Shown piece after piece: positions 9,401 to 17,876 of a DNA stretch of 40,696 bases. The stretch covers positions 1-40,696 of the forward strand of contig JBBSEZ010000024.1 in assembly GCA_038239195.1 (NCBI GenBank), given 5' to 3'. The DNA is from JBBSEZ01 sp038239195. GTDB lineage: Bacteria > Planctomycetota > Planctomycetia > Gemmatales > Gemmataceae. The stretch's first letter is position 1; every line of letters starts with the position of its first letter. Position numbers and translations under genes: made by a program. Under the pieces are notes generated by a model, which worked only from the letters and a program-made list of their open reading frames with translations, had not been told where the DNA came from and made no database searches.

Positions 9401-12400
9401 GCCCGCAAGGCCAGGCCCGGGAAGAGAACGTGGCCGGCCAGGCGCTGGAACAGGTGGGCCTCCTCGGGGCTCAGGTTCAAGTGGCGCAGCTGGACGTGGC
9501 AGTGGGCCCAGGCCAGTTCGAAGGCGCGCGTGACGGCGTGCTGCGAGTGGAACTCGTCGGCCAGGGAGAGGGCCTCCTCGCGCGTGTGCGCCACGGCCGT
9601 CGAGAACGCGATGACCGCCGCGGCCCCCGGCCCCAGCCGCACGCGCTGGCGGAGGCTGAAAGCGGGCGCCAGCACGGGCCCCACGCTCCCCGCCAGGTCG
9701 AGCGCCCCGGCGCTGAGCGCCGCGGGCCCCGCCGGCGTGTTCCGCCGGCCCAGGAAGCGGTCGCGGTCCGTCTCGAACTGCGGCAAGCCCGCCGCCGTCC
9801 CATCGACGGCCACGACGTGGACCGCCCAGCTGGGCTTCTCTTCCGCCGCGCGCGGCCGGCGGCGGCACAGCAGCGCTCCGCGCGCCGCCACCCACTCCGT
9901 TTCGAGGAACAACTGGTGGAAGGCGGGATGGCTGAGGTCCGCCGAATGGGCCACGAGGGCCACCTCCACGTAGCTGGTCAGTTCCAGCAGGCGCGGCTCG
10001 GCCTCGTGGTTGGTCAAGGTGAACCGGCGCACCTCGACGTTCTTCTCCGGCGAGACCGTGACCTCCACGTGCGTCTCGAGGGTGCCATCGACGCGCCGCA
10101 GTTCCGCCTTGTCGGCCGAGTAGATCACCTCGTAGACGTCGGGCGTCACCCGCGCCGGCAGGTAGCCGGCCGACCAGTACGAGCCACTTTGCAGGTCGCG
10201 CACGTAGTAATAGTGCCCTCCCGCGTCGCGGTCCTGGCGCCAGCGCGTCACGTCCAGTCCCTGGCAGGTGCTGAAGCCATCGCCGGCGTTGGTGAGCAGC
10301 ACCGTGTACTGCCCGTTGGACAGCAGGTGCGTGCGCGGGCTGGCGGTGTGCGGGGTCGTGATGCGCCGGCTGACCGGGAGGTGGGCCAGCGTCAGTTGCT
10401 GGCGCGGGGCCTCCTCGCCCAGCCCCGCCTGCACGAGCGGGGCGTCGAGGGGAATGCGCTCCTGGAGCAGCAGCACGGCGGCGCGCACCACCGGCTCGCC
10501 GCGCAGCCGGCGGGGCATCAGGTTGTCGAGGACGGAGTTGGTCAGCGCCACCAGGGCCATGCCCTGGTGATGGGCCATGTAGGAGCGGACCACGTGAAAC
10601 GTTTCGCCCTTCTCCAGCCGAGACGGCGTGCAGTCGATCGCCTCGTAGAAGCCGTGCGGCCCCTCGGCGCCCATCGCGCGCAGCGCTTCCAGGTTGCGAC
10701 ACGCCGCCAGGGGCCCCAGGGGGGCCGCCAGCGCGGTGGCGTACGGCGCCAGCACGAGGTCCTGCCCCAGGCCGCGCTTGATGCCGAGCCCCGGCACGCC
10801 GAACGACTGGTCCTGATAGTCCTGGGCGGCGTCCAGCACGTTGAACGCCGACTCGGACACTCCCCACGGCACCCCGCTCTGCCGGCCATACTCCATCTGG
10901 CGGGCCACGGCCGCACGCTGCGCGGCGTCGAGCACGGTGCCGGGGTAATGCGGCAGCACCAGGCGCGGCATCAGGTACTCGAACATGGTGCCGCCCCACG
11001 ACAGCAGCCCTTCCTGCCCGGCGACGCGCGTGGCCGGCCGGCCGAGTTGGAACCAGTGGTTGCGCGGCACCTCGCCGCGCGCCACCGCCAGGAAACTGGC
11101 CAGGCAGGCTTCCGAGGCGAGCAGGTCGTAGTGGGCGTTGTCGAGGCGCGCCAGCGGCAGGTTGAAGCCGATCGAGAACAGGTTGCGGTCGGCGTTGAAC
11201 AGGAAGCGGAAGTCCATCGCCCCGGCGAGACGATCGGCGTCCCCCGCCAACTCTTGCAGCTCTCCTGCCAACCGCGCGACCGGCGCCGACTCGACGGCCT
11301 CCGCAAGGCGCGCGGGCAAGCCCTCGCCATCCACTCCGCCCTCAGCCTTCTGGCAGGAGGCGAGCTCCGTCAGCAACTTCTCGCGCTTCTCGGGCCAGGC
11401 GTTCGGCTGAATAGCCTCGTCGAGCGATCGGCGAAGCTCTTGCCAGCGCTCGCCACCGTCTGGCACGGCTGCATCGCGCAGCAGCACGACCCACGGGGCC
11501 AACTCCTCCAGCTCCGCGCGCCGGCCTTTGATTTGTTCCGCCAGCGCCTTGGTCCAGCGCCCCAGTTCGGTGGGCGCGCCGCCGAGGCCCGCTTCGACCC
11601 GGCCGACCGCGGCCCCGATCGCTTCGGCGCGCGTCGCGGCCTGGGCCAGCCAGCCGTCCCAGGCGCTCAGCCCCTGGGGGACTTCTGCCTCCAGAAGCGC
11701 TCCGAATTGGCGGATTTCCTCCTCCCCGTCCCGCCAAGCATCCGACCCGGACGAGCCGGGCGCCCGCAACCGCTCGAGCTCGTCGGCGACCACTCCGAGT
11801 ACGTCGATCGTGCCGGCGTGCAGGCTGCGGGGCGGGAACGCCTCCTGGCCTTTTTCGAGGAGCCCCTGCTTCAGCGCCAGGAGGCAACCGAGCAGGTTGC
11901 CGCTATCGACGGTCGAGACGTAGGCCGGGTGGAGCGGCTGGAGCGTGCGCGTGTCGTACCAGTTCAGGAAGTGGCCCTGGTGGCGCTCGAGCCGGTGGAG
12001 CGTGGCGAACGTCGCCGCCAGGCGCTGCCGGAGCGCCGGCAGGCCGATGTACCCGAGGTCGTGGGCGGCCAGCGTGGAGAGCAGCAGCAAGCCCTTGTTC
12101 GTCGGCGAGGTGCGGTGGGCAAGTTGGCCCTTGGGGTTTTCCTGAAAGTTGTCGGGGGGGAGCCAGTTGTCCTCGGGCCCGATGAACGTCTCGAAGAAGC
12201 TCCACGTCTTGCGCGCGACGCGGCGCAGGGCGCGCCGGTCGTCCTCCGCCAGCGGCTTCTCGCGGGACGAGGGAGGCATGCTGACCCACCAGGCAACGAG
12301 CGGGGAGAGCAGCCACAGCGCCAGCAGCGGCAGCGCGACGGGAAGGGCCTCGGGCCGGGCCCAGGCGACGAGGGCGACAGCCGCCGCGGAGAACGCGGAG

Positions 12401-15225
12401 GTGGGCCACATCGTGAGGAGGAAGTCGCGCAGGGCCCCGCCCAGGCGCTGCTCGGCGGCCGCCGCGGTCTCCCATTCGAGGAGGTGCCTGCGCGAAAGGA
12501 ACAGCCGATAGAGGGTGACGCCGATGGCGTGCAGCATCAGGCGCGCTTGATCGGGCAGGAAGACCGTCGTCAGAAGCACCTGTCCCGTCGTGGCCGGGAG
12601 GCCTTCGCGCCAGGAGCGCGCGACGCCGCGCAGGCTGGCGCCGCCGAGCAGGTCCCACCAGCCCCCCAGGAACTGGAGCACGAGCGGCACGGCCGGGACG
12701 ACCAGGGCCAGGAGCGTCCACGCCCACGCCCACGCCGGGCCGGGCAGGACGGTCCAGCCGAGCAGCAACATCGCCAGGGTGCCCACCGGGACGAGCGTGC
12801 GCCGCAGGTTGTCGAACACCTTCCAGCGCGCCAGCAGCGGGAGCGGGTTGGGCGCGCGCCAGGGCGGTTCGTTGATGGGCACGCGCGGGGCCAGCCAGGG
12901 CAGCAGTTGCCAGTCGCCGCGCGCCCAGCGATGCTCGCGCCGGGCGAAGGCGTGATATTTGGCCGGGAAGTCGTCGAACACCTCGACGTCCGTGACGAGC
13001 CCGCAGCGCGCGAAGTTCGACTCGATGAGGTCGTGACTCAGGACGTGGTTGTCGGGAAAGGCCTTCTCGGTCGCCGCCGCGAAGGCATCCAGATCGTACA
13101 GCCCCTTGCCGGTGTAACTGCCGGCGCCGAAGGCGTCCTGATAAACGTCCGAGACGGCGGCCGAGTAGGGGTCGATGCCCGCCGAGCCCGCGAAGGTGCG
13201 GGCGAAGCGCGAACGCAGGCCGGTGCGGAACAGGAAGCTCACGCGCGGCTGGAGCAACGCGTAGCCCGATACCACCCGACGCCTGGTGGGGTCGAAGCGC
13301 GGCTGGTTGAGCGGATGCGCGAGCGTGCCGATGAGGCGCCGGGCGGCGTCGCGCGGCAAGCGCGTGTCGGCGTCGAGGGTGAGGACGAAGCGCACGCGCG
13401 GCAATTGCTCCGGCGGGGCGCTACAGACGGCGAAGCTCGTCGTGCGGTCGCCGCGCAGCAGGCGGTTGAGCTCGATGAGCTTGCCGCGCTTGCGCTCCCA
13501 GCCCATCCAACGGTTCTCGCCCGGGCTCCACTGGCGGCGGCGGTGAAGCAGGAAGAACCGATCCGGGCCGCCCGCGCAGTGGCGAGCGTTGAGGGCCTTG
13601 ACGCCGTCGAGGGCGGCCTGGACGAGGGCCTCGTCCTCCGGACGGTGTTCGGCCTCGGCGTCGGCGAAGTCGGTGAGGATGGCGAACGAGAGCGCGGGGG
13701 TAGGGTTGGCGAGGTAATGCAGCTCCAGGCGCTCGAAGAGCTGGGCGGCGCTCTCGGGCCGGATCAGCATGCCGGGCACCACGACGAAGGTGGCGCAATC
13801 CGGAGGAATGCCCTCCTTGAAGTCGAGCTTCGGCAGGGCGCGCGGCGGCAGCAGCCGGGTGACGAGGAAGTGGACGAGGCCGACCGCCACCTCGCTGGCC
13901 GGCAGCGCGCCGATCGCGACGAGGACCAAGGCCCACCACTCCCACTCCGACCAGGCCAGGGCGACCAGCCCGGCCAGCGCCAGGACCACGACGAGCAGGA
14001 TCGCCCCGAAATAGAGCCCGTGAGCGTGGCGGAGAAGGAACGCGCGGGGCCGGTCGCGCCAGCGAGGCCGGTAGCCGAGCTCCGCCTCAAGCGGAGGGCG
14101 GCCCTCGTCGACGAGATGGTAGCCGACGTGGCGCTGGCGGGGCTCGCGTGCCTCGCCCGCCTTGCAGAGGACGTGCCGGGCCACCTCCTGCTCGTCGCGC
14201 CCCGACCCGCGCGCGAGCTGTTCGACGGCGCGGCGGTAGCGGTCGCGCGTGAAGAAGTCCTGGCGGGCGTAGGCCAGGGCGGGGTCGGCGCGAAGGGCCA
14301 GCTCGACGAGGCTGGCGTGCTCGAAGAACTCGCTCCAGTCGAGGGCGGCGAGCAGGCGCAGGCTGGTCACGCAGTTGCCGATGGAGACCTGGTTGGCGGC
14401 CTGGCGCTGGTGCTCGCGCCGGAGAACGTCGGTGGCGGTCAGCCCGCGGCGCGCCAGCCAGTCTTCGAGCCACTCGATGGCCGAGGCCGCCGCCCCCTGG
14501 TCGCGCAGCGCGTGCAGCAGGCCGACGACGCACGGGTCGGTCAAGCGCTCGGGCGGCACCACTTGCCCCGGCGAGCCGGCGGGCTGGGCGAGTTGCGCTC
14601 GAGACCAGGTCTGGGAGCACTCGCGGTCGGCGCGCGTCTGGAGGAGCTGTTCGGCGAGGCGGCGCAGGTTCTCGATCAGCCCGAGGCGCAGCATGATCGG
14701 GACCGCCCAGAGCTCGCCGATCGTCAGCGGGGCGACGGTTTGGTAGGCGAGCACGAAGCGCAGCATCGCGGTCTCTTCAAGCCCGCTATCGGTGTGGGCG
14801 ATCAGGCCCAGCGCCAGGGCGAAGACGCGCGGATACCCGGCGAGAGGGCCCGAAACGAGGCTGGGGAGCTCGGCGTAGTAGCCGTGGGGCAGGTCGTGCT
14901 TGACCTCGCGCAAGACGGCCTCGACGACGTAGTAGTTGTCGAGCAGCCACTCGGCGTCGGGGGTCAGCGGCTCCTGACGGCGCGCCGCCGCGCTGATCTG
15001 GTGGTGGGCCTCGGCGAGGAAGCGCCCGTTCTCGCGCACGCGCTGCAACAGCGGCCTGCGCGAGGGGGCGCTGGCGGTGGCGATGCAGGCCTTCGCCAGG
15101 TCGCGCGCGTAGGCCTCCAACCGCTCGAGCCCGTAGGCCTCGGCCCGGAGTGGAACGTCGCTGTGCGGATCGGTGAAAACGCTCGCCAGGACGGCGGGCT
15201 CGGGGCTCTGTAAGGTCGCTGTCAT
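6472..15225 (-). CDS. ndvB: cyclic beta-1,2-glucan synthase (GT84 - cyclisation domain - GH94), NdvB/ChvB family
   Basis: This giant inner-membrane enzyme has 2917 aa, within the NdvB/Cgs range. After a 390-residue N-terminal region come two helices (about 395-460) and a family-84 glycosyltransferase with DADT (D618, D620) and HRWARGDWQ (R766-W767), then a cluster of helices (about 800-990). Next is the glycoamylase-like/cyclisation domain, from SFFETFIGPEDNWLPPDNF (about 1008), with a 300-residue helical insertion, to FHVVRSYMAHHQGMALVAL (about 1550). Two supersandwich regions start near 1620 and 2105. A GH94 (alpha/alpha)6 domain carries GTGDWNDGMN; D2593 sits in the DWND motif that supplies the general acid in GH94 phosphorylases. 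Known homologues initiate, elongate, trim and cyclise beta-1,2-glucan from UDP-glucose. Whether the product here is cyclic is not shown. A sigma/anti-sigma pair lies upstream; the glucanase and exporter follow. Confidence 0.93.
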   Translation of the reverse strand: MTATLQSPEPAVLASVFTDPHSDVPLRAEAYGLERLEAYARDLAKACIATASAPSRRPLLQRVRENGRFLAEAHHQISAAARRQEPLTPDAEWLLDNYYVVEAVLREVKHDLPHGYYAELPSLVSGPLAGYPRVFALALGLIAHTDSGLEETAMLRFVLAYQTVAPLTIGELWAVPIMLRLGLIENLRRLAEQLLQTRADRECSQTWSRAQLAQPAGSPGQVVPPERLTDPCVVGLLHALRDQGAAASAIEWLEDWLARRGLTATDVLRREHQRQAANQVSIGNCVTSLRLLAALDWSEFFEHASLVELALRADPALAYARQDFFTRDRYRRAVEQLARGSGRDEQEVARHVLCKAGEAREPRQRHVGYHLVDEGRPPLEAELGYRPRWRDRPRAFLLRHAHGLYFGAILLVVVLALAGLVALAWSEWEWWALVLVAIGALPASEVAVGLVHFLVTRLLPPRALPKLDFKEGIPPDCATFVVVPGMLIRPESAAQLFERLELHYLANPTPALSFAILTDFADAEAEHRPEDEALVQAALDGVKALNARHCAGGPDRFFLLHRRRQWSPGENRWMGWERKRGKLIELNRLLRGDRTTSFAVCSAPPEQLPRVRFVLTLDADTRLPRDAARRLIGTLAHPLNQPRFDPTRRRVVSGYALLQPRVSFLFRTGLRSRFARTFAGSAGIDPYSAAVSDVYQDAFGAGSYTGKGLYDLDAFAAATEKAFPDNHVLSHDLIESNFARCGLVTDVEVFDDFPAKYHAFARREHRWARGDWQLLPWLAPRVPINEPPWRAPNPLPLLARWKVFDNLRRTLVPVGTLAMLLLGWTVLPGPAWAWAWTLLALVVPAVPLVLQFLGGWWDLLGGASLRGVARSWREGLPATTGQVLLTTVFLPDQARLMLHAIGVTLYRLFLSRRHLLEWETAAAAEQRLGGALRDFLLTMWPTSAFSAAAVALVAWARPEALPVALPLLALWLLSPLVAWWVSMPPSSREKPLAEDDRRALRRVARKTWSFFETFIGPEDNWLPPDNFQENPKGQLAHRTSPTNKGLLLLSTLAAHDLGYIGLPALRQRLAATFATLHRLERHQGHFLNWYDTRTLQPLHPAYVSTVDSGNLLGCLLALKQGLLEKGQEAFPPRSLHAGTIDVLGVVADELERLRAPGSSGSDAWRDGEEEIRQFGALLEAEVPQGLSAWDGWLAQAATRAEAIGAAVGRVEAGLGGAPTELGRWTKALAEQIKGRRAELEELAPWVVLLRDAAVPDGGERWQELRRSLDEAIQPNAWPEKREKLLTELASCQKAEGGVDGEGLPARLAEAVESAPVARLAGELQELAGDADRLAGAMDFRFLFNADRNLFSIGFNLPLARLDNAHYDLLASEACLASFLAVARGEVPRNHWFQLGRPATRVAGQEGLLSWGGTMFEYLMPRLVLPHYPGTVLDAAQRAAVARQMEYGRQSGVPWGVSESAFNVLDAAQDYQDQSFGVPGLGIKRGLGQDLVLAPYATALAAPLGPLAACRNLEALRAMGAEGPHGFYEAIDCTPSRLEKGETFHVVRSYMAHHQGMALVALTNSVLDNLMPRRLRGEPVVRAAVLLLQERIPLDAPLVQAGLGEEAPRQQLTLAHLPVSRRITTPHTASPRTHLLSNGQYTVLLTNAGDGFSTCQGLDVTRWRQDRDAGGHYYYVRDLQSGSYWSAGYLPARVTPDVYEVIYSADKAELRRVDGTLETHVEVTVSPEKNVEVRRFTLTNHEAEPRLLELTSYVEVALVAHSADLSHPAFHQLFLETEWVAARGALLCRRRPRAAEEKPSWAVHVVAVDGTAAGLPQFETDRDRFLGRRNTPAGPAALSAGALDLAGSVGPVLAPAFSLRQRVRLGPGAAAVIAFSTAVAHTREEALSLADEFHSQHAVTRAFELAWAHCHVQLRHLNLSPEEAHLFQRLAGHVLFPGLALRAAPSVLAANTQGQAGLWRQGISGDHPIVVVRVGAPQDVDLARQILAAHTYWRTKGLTVDLVLLNENPASYFEELHQQLQALVRASDAHALVDKPGGVFVRKASHLLEGDRTLLLAAARVVLEGNRGPLTAQLEVLEKRRTLPPALAPKVRPAPGTPSVASPAGLLFDNGIGGFSADGREYVVLPGAVPPAPWINVVANPSFGFLISDSGAGYTWADNSQQNRLTPWSNDPVSDPPGEALYLRDEETGEVWSPTPLPVANAAPTVVRHAPGHTTFEQKHAGLTQALCLFVAPDEPVKFLRLKVKNEGRRPRRLSATFFVEWVLGTTRDQTSMHVVTEMDPRVAGSETLPHDPGGALFARNAFNPDFGGAIAFLDVDHRPRTFTSDRTEFIGRNGSLAAPAALKRAELSGQVGPGLGGCGAVQARFDLAPGGETEVVFLLGQAPDREAARALAARFRAPGAAEAAFQTSAARWDGLLGTVQVRTPDPAMDLLLNRWLLTQVLACRVWGRSAFYQSGGAYGFRDQLQDVMALVYAAPGEARAQILRAAAHQFEEGDVQHWWHPPAGRGVRTRFSDDFLWLPFVVSHYVRTTGDRGVLDEIVPFLKAPLLAPDQEEVYGLPAVGPERGTVYEHCVRSLENGWKLGAHGLPLMGTGDWNDGMNRVGSGGKGESVWVGWFQLACLQQFAAFAEQRGDAPHGEEWQRRAEALRTAIEANAWDGAWYRRAYFDDGTPLGSASNDECQIDSLAQTWAVISGAGGPERARQGMAAVEKKLVRRADRIVLLFTPPFDHGSLHPGYIKGYVPGIRENGGQYTHAATWVVEALALLGQGGKAVDVFDMLSPVRHAATAERVALYRVEPYVVAADVYGEPPHTGRGGWTWYTGSASWLYRVGLEAILGFHKRGDRLRVDPRIPKGWKGFEITYRHRSATYRIVVENARGVESGVRGTWVDGELQAGGEVELKDDGGTHEVRVEMGPPSKG

Positions 15226-15326
15226 GAGCCAGGGGCCCCTTCGTGGGTCGATTGGCGCGGGCGATGTCCTGAAGAGGATCTTACCGGGCGGAGGCGGTCA
15301 AAGGCAAATGAGCTGCCGGGAGCGAA

Positions 15327-15378
15327 CGCCAGGCCGCAAGCGGCAAGCGCGCCAGTGCCCGCCGCTTGCGGCCTGGCG
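15327..15378 (-). terminator. perfect 18-bp hairpin after the anti-sigma gene
   Basis: CGCCAGGCCGCAAGCGGC (15327-15344) and its exact complement (15361-15378) enclose a 16-base loop. The stem begins 10 bases past the anti-sigma stop at 15388, so it probably ends or slows that transcript before the glucan synthase at 15225. It lacks a U-run, and similar sequences are scattered in planctomycete genomes, so a repeat origin is possible. Confidence 0.55.
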
Positions 15379-15387
15379 ACGCCTCTT

Positions 15388-16365
15388 TCAGGGCGCCTCC
15401 GCCACGCGCACCCGGACCGTCGCGCTGCTCCGCGTCAGCCATTCTGCTCGTCGCATCGACGGCTCGCGCGACGCCCGCACGCGCACCGTCGCACTGACGC
15501 GATGCTCCCCCGGCGCCGTCCAGTAGGTGTACCACGTCTGTCCCTGCACGCGCGACACGAGCCGGTCGAACCGCAACGTCAGGTCGGCCCCCGCGGGAAC
15601 CGCGACCTGACGCGCCTTCGCGAACGGGCGCTCGTCCGCACCTGGCACGCTGATCGCGCCCGGCCCGCGCACGCGCACCCACCAGGCGAAGCCCTTCCCG
15701 CCGAGCTCCACGTACAGCGCTCCCGGGCCGTCGTTGCGCAGGCGCACGGCCAGTTCGACCTTCGGTGCCGCTGGCACCTTCCCGGCGCGCCGGGCCGCCT
15801 CAAGGGCCGTCGGCGAGATGGCGCGCAACCCGTTGCCCTTGTCCGGCCCGCGCCGGATCGGTTTGAGGTTTCGCGAGGTCGCGATCTCGGCGACGAACTT
15901 CTCGTGCCCGATCATCGCCTTCGCGCGTTCGGGGTGGGCAGGCAAGGCATCAGGTTTTTTCGGGCCCTCTTCCTCCGCTGGCCGCAACGTGAGGGCCAGC
16001 TCGACGCCTGTGAGTGGCGCCGGGCCCTGGGGCTGGCCCCAGGGCAGCGCCAGTCCCAGCCCAAACGTGAGTAGCAGGAGCGCCGCCAGGGAGACCGCGC
16101 CGCGGACGAAAGGCTGGAAGTGGCGCAGCGCCCGCCGCGGCCGCTCTTCCTCGCGCAATCGCGCCTGAAGCCGGCGCAGCCCGTTGGGGAAGTTGGCGTG
16201 CAGGTCGAGCAGGCCGATCAGCCGGCGCGCTTCGATGGCGGACGTGGCGCAGCGGCCGCACTGCTCGAGGTGCCGGGCGATGGCGGCGCGCGTCGGGGCC
16301 GGGCACTCGCCGGCGGCGAACAGGTCGAGCTGCTCGCCGACTTCTTCGCAACTGATGGTCTTCAT
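15388..16365 (-). CDS. transmembrane anti-sigma factor with HxxxCxxC zinc finger
   Basis: 325 aa. The first 60 residues form a zinc-binding anti-sigma domain with H32-x3-C36-x2-C39 (RHLEQCGRC), which binds and holds back the partner sigma factor. One helix, GAVSLAALLLLTFGLGLALP (about 90-110), follows. The remaining 215 residues would lie outside the cytoplasm: a KP-rich linker and a beta-rich domain (VELAVRLRNDGPGALYVELGG, LTLRFDRLV, YWTAPGEHRVSATVRV) that resembles intracellular-proteinase-inhibitor or Ig-like folds. That likeness is a guess. Its ATG overlaps the sigma stop as ATGA, so the pair is translationally coupled. The longer open frame extending upstream is a shadow. The perfect hairpin at 15327-15378 follows its stop. 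Confidence 0.85.
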   Translation of the reverse strand: MKTISCEEVGEQLDLFAAGECPAPTRAAIARHLEQCGRCATSAIEARRLIGLLDLHANFPNGLRRLQARLREEERPRRALRHFQPFVRGAVSLAALLLLTFGLGLALPWGQPQGPAPLTGVELALTLRPAEEEGPKKPDALPAHPERAKAMIGHEKFVAEIATSRNLKPIRRGPDKGNGLRAISPTALEAARRAGKVPAAPKVELAVRLRNDGPGALYVELGGKGFAWWVRVRGPGAISVPGADERPFAKARQVAVPAGADLTLRFDRLVSRVQGQTWYTYWTAPGEHRVSATVRVRASREPSMRRAEWLTRSSATVRVRVAEAP

Positions 16366-16943
16366 GCTCCCTCTCCGACGGCGGGCGCGAGCAACTCGCG
16401 CAGCGACTTGTAGGTGCGCGACAGCAGGCTTTTGATGGTGCCGACCGGTCGGCCGACCTCGGCGGCGATCTGTTCGCAGGTCTTGCCCTGCTTGTGCTTG
16501 AGCTCCAGGAGCCGGCGCGTCTCCTCCGGCAGCCTCGCCAGGCCCACGTCGAGCGATGCCAGCACCTTCTCCTGTTCCTCCAGCTCTTCGCGCAGCGCCA
16601 GGTCCGAAGGCCCCGCAGCAAGCTCGGGCGCCTCGTAGGGGGAGAAGAGCCTCGGCCGCTTGCGCCGCAGCCATTTGCCGCAGCAGTTGTGGGCGATGCC
16701 GAACAGCCAACTGCTGAAGTGGTGCGGCTGCTGGCCCCCCTTGAGGGCCCGGTAGGCCTCGAGGAACGTCTCCTGGGACAGGTCCTCGACGAGGTCGGTG
16801 CGCTGCACGCGCTTGTAGATGAACGCCCCGATCGGGCGGTAGTAGCGCTCGGCCAGCGCCTGAAACGCGGCCCCGTCCCCGCCGACGCAGCGCAGCACGA
16901 GGCCCGCGTCGATTGCCTGCCGATCTTCCACCGCGGCGACCAT
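16362..16943 (-). CDS. ECF-type RNA polymerase sigma factor
   Basis: 193 aa with the two sigma domains of group 4 factors. Region 2 holds FQALAERYYRPIGAFIYKRV, DLVEDLSQETFLEAYRALKG and SSWLFGIAHN. Region 4 holds LPEETRRLLELKHKQGKTCEQIAAEVGRPVGTIKSLLSR (helix-turn-helix). A helical linker rich in Glu joins them. It would direct polymerase to promoters of a stress or envelope regulon when released by the anti-sigma factor encoded next. The start at 16943 is chosen because GGAG stands 8 bases before it; upstream in-frame codons give an unlikely Arg/Pro-rich extension. Its regulon is unknown. The glucan synthase that starts 163 bases past the anti-sigma gene is a candidate target. Confidence 0.92.
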   Translation of the reverse strand: MVAAVEDRQAIDAGLVLRCVGGDGAAFQALAERYYRPIGAFIYKRVQRTDLVEDLSQETFLEAYRALKGGQQPHHFSSWLFGIAHNCCGKWLRRKRPRLFSPYEAPELAAGPSDLALREELEEQEKVLASLDVGLARLPEETRRLLELKHKQGKTCEQIAAEVGRPVGTIKSLLSRTYKSLRELLAPAVGEGA

Positions 16944-17065
16944 GACCGATGCTCCGACGTTCGTGGCCGGGAGGGGCCCGCTCGGAGGCCCCACTCGCCC
17001 TGGACCATTGTGTCCCACCGCGAGGGCTCGAACCAGGGGCGCGAACACAACGGCCCGAGGCCGGG

Positions 17066-17083
17066 GCGCTCGCAAGCGAGCGC
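17066..17083 (-). terminator. short GC hairpin after the SIMPL gene
   Basis: GCGCTCG-CAAG-CGAGCGC, a 7-bp stem with a 4-base loop, lies 35 bases past the stop at 17118 and before the sigma gene at 16943. It is a plausible weak terminator with no U-run. Confidence 0.35.
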
Positions 17084-17117
17084 TCGGCCCAGGCCGTCCA
17101 CTCTTGCGTGGCGGAGC

Positions 17118-17828
17118 TCAACCATTCGGCTCCTCGCGCACCGAGCGACCGGCGACGTGGACGATGGCATACGTCACGGTGACGCTGACGTTCATGTCCT
17201 GCTCGCCCGCGGCGATGGGCAGCGGGGCGCCGGCCGAGGCCGGCAGCGCGTGCTCGTAGCGGAAGTGCCGCCAGGGCGCCGAGTGTCCCTCGGAGATGGT
17301 GAGGACCTGCCCCAGGGCCCCGCCGGCCCCGTGGACGTAGATCTCCGCCTTCTTGCGAGCGTCGCGGACGGCCCGGGCGCGGGCCTGGTCGAGGAACTTC
17401 TCCGGGTCGGAGCAGCCGAAGCCGATGCCCATGTCGCGGTTGGCCCCGCCGGCCACGGCCCCGTCGAGGACAGCCCCGAGCTTCTTGAAGTCGCGGACCG
17501 TGATGGTCAGGGTGTAAGAGGCGGTGTAGCCGAGCAACTTCGGCGGCTGGTCCTTGACGTAGAGGTAGCGCGAGCTGACGCTCAGGCCGGTCGTCTTGAC
17601 GTCCTTGGCGGCAACGCCCAGCTTCTGGAGGGCGTCGAACACCTTGCGGACTATCTCGCCGTTCTTCTGCCAAGCCTCGGCGGCGGTCTTGCCGTCGGAG
17701 CTGGCCCCGACGTTGACGTGGGCGAGGTCGGGCACGTACGTCACCTTGCCGGTGCCGGGGACGCTGATGTTGGCCGAGGCCACTCCCACGAATGCGAGTG
17801 TACACAGGGACGCGAGGATTGCTTTCAT
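17118..17828 (-). CDS. secreted SIMPL-domain (DUF541, YggE-like) protein
   Basis: 236 aa. Residues 1-19 (MKAILASLCTLAFVGVASA) are a clear signal peptide, so it acts in the periplasm or paryphoplasm. The mature part is a SIMPL/DUF541 domain: ISVPGTGKVTYVPDLAHVNV, WQKNGEIVRKVFDALQKLGV, DVKTTGLSVSSRYLY, YTASYTLTITVRDFKKLGAVLDG, ARARAVRDARKKAEIYVHGAG and the closing MNVSVTVTYAI strand. The family forms oligomeric rings. YggE is linked to oxidative-stress protection in E. coli, but a biochemical activity is not established. AAGG lies 11 bases before the ATG at 17828; the open frame reaching 17966 is not used. It is on the same strand as, and 174 bases before, the sigma/anti-sigma pair. Confidence 0.88.
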   Translation of the reverse strand: MKAILASLCTLAFVGVASANISVPGTGKVTYVPDLAHVNVGASSDGKTAAEAWQKNGEIVRKVFDALQKLGVAAKDVKTTGLSVSSRYLYVKDQPPKLLGYTASYTLTITVRDFKKLGAVLDGAVAGGANRDMGIGFGCSDPEKFLDQARARAVRDARKKAEIYVHGAGGALGQVLTISEGHSAPWRHFRYEHALPASAGAPLPIAAGEQDMNVSVTVTYAIVHVAGRSVREEPNG

Positions 17829-17876
17829 GGCTGAACCTACCTTTCCGGGCCCACGAGGGGCCTCATGACGTGTGTT

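Noticed and set aside
6511..15213. An 8.7-kb open frame of 2900 codons on the plus strand, antisense to the glucan synthase
   Set aside because: It mirrors the synthase codon by codon, is Arg/Gly/Ala/Gln-rich with no family motif, and arises because GC-ending codons leave few stops on the opposite strand.
15388..17805. An 805-codon frame joining the anti-sigma factor to an upstream Arg-rich stretch
   Set aside because: Only the last 325 codons are natural. The upstream part is a shadow of the sigma and SIMPL genes; the ATG at 16365 overlapping the sigma stop is the real start.
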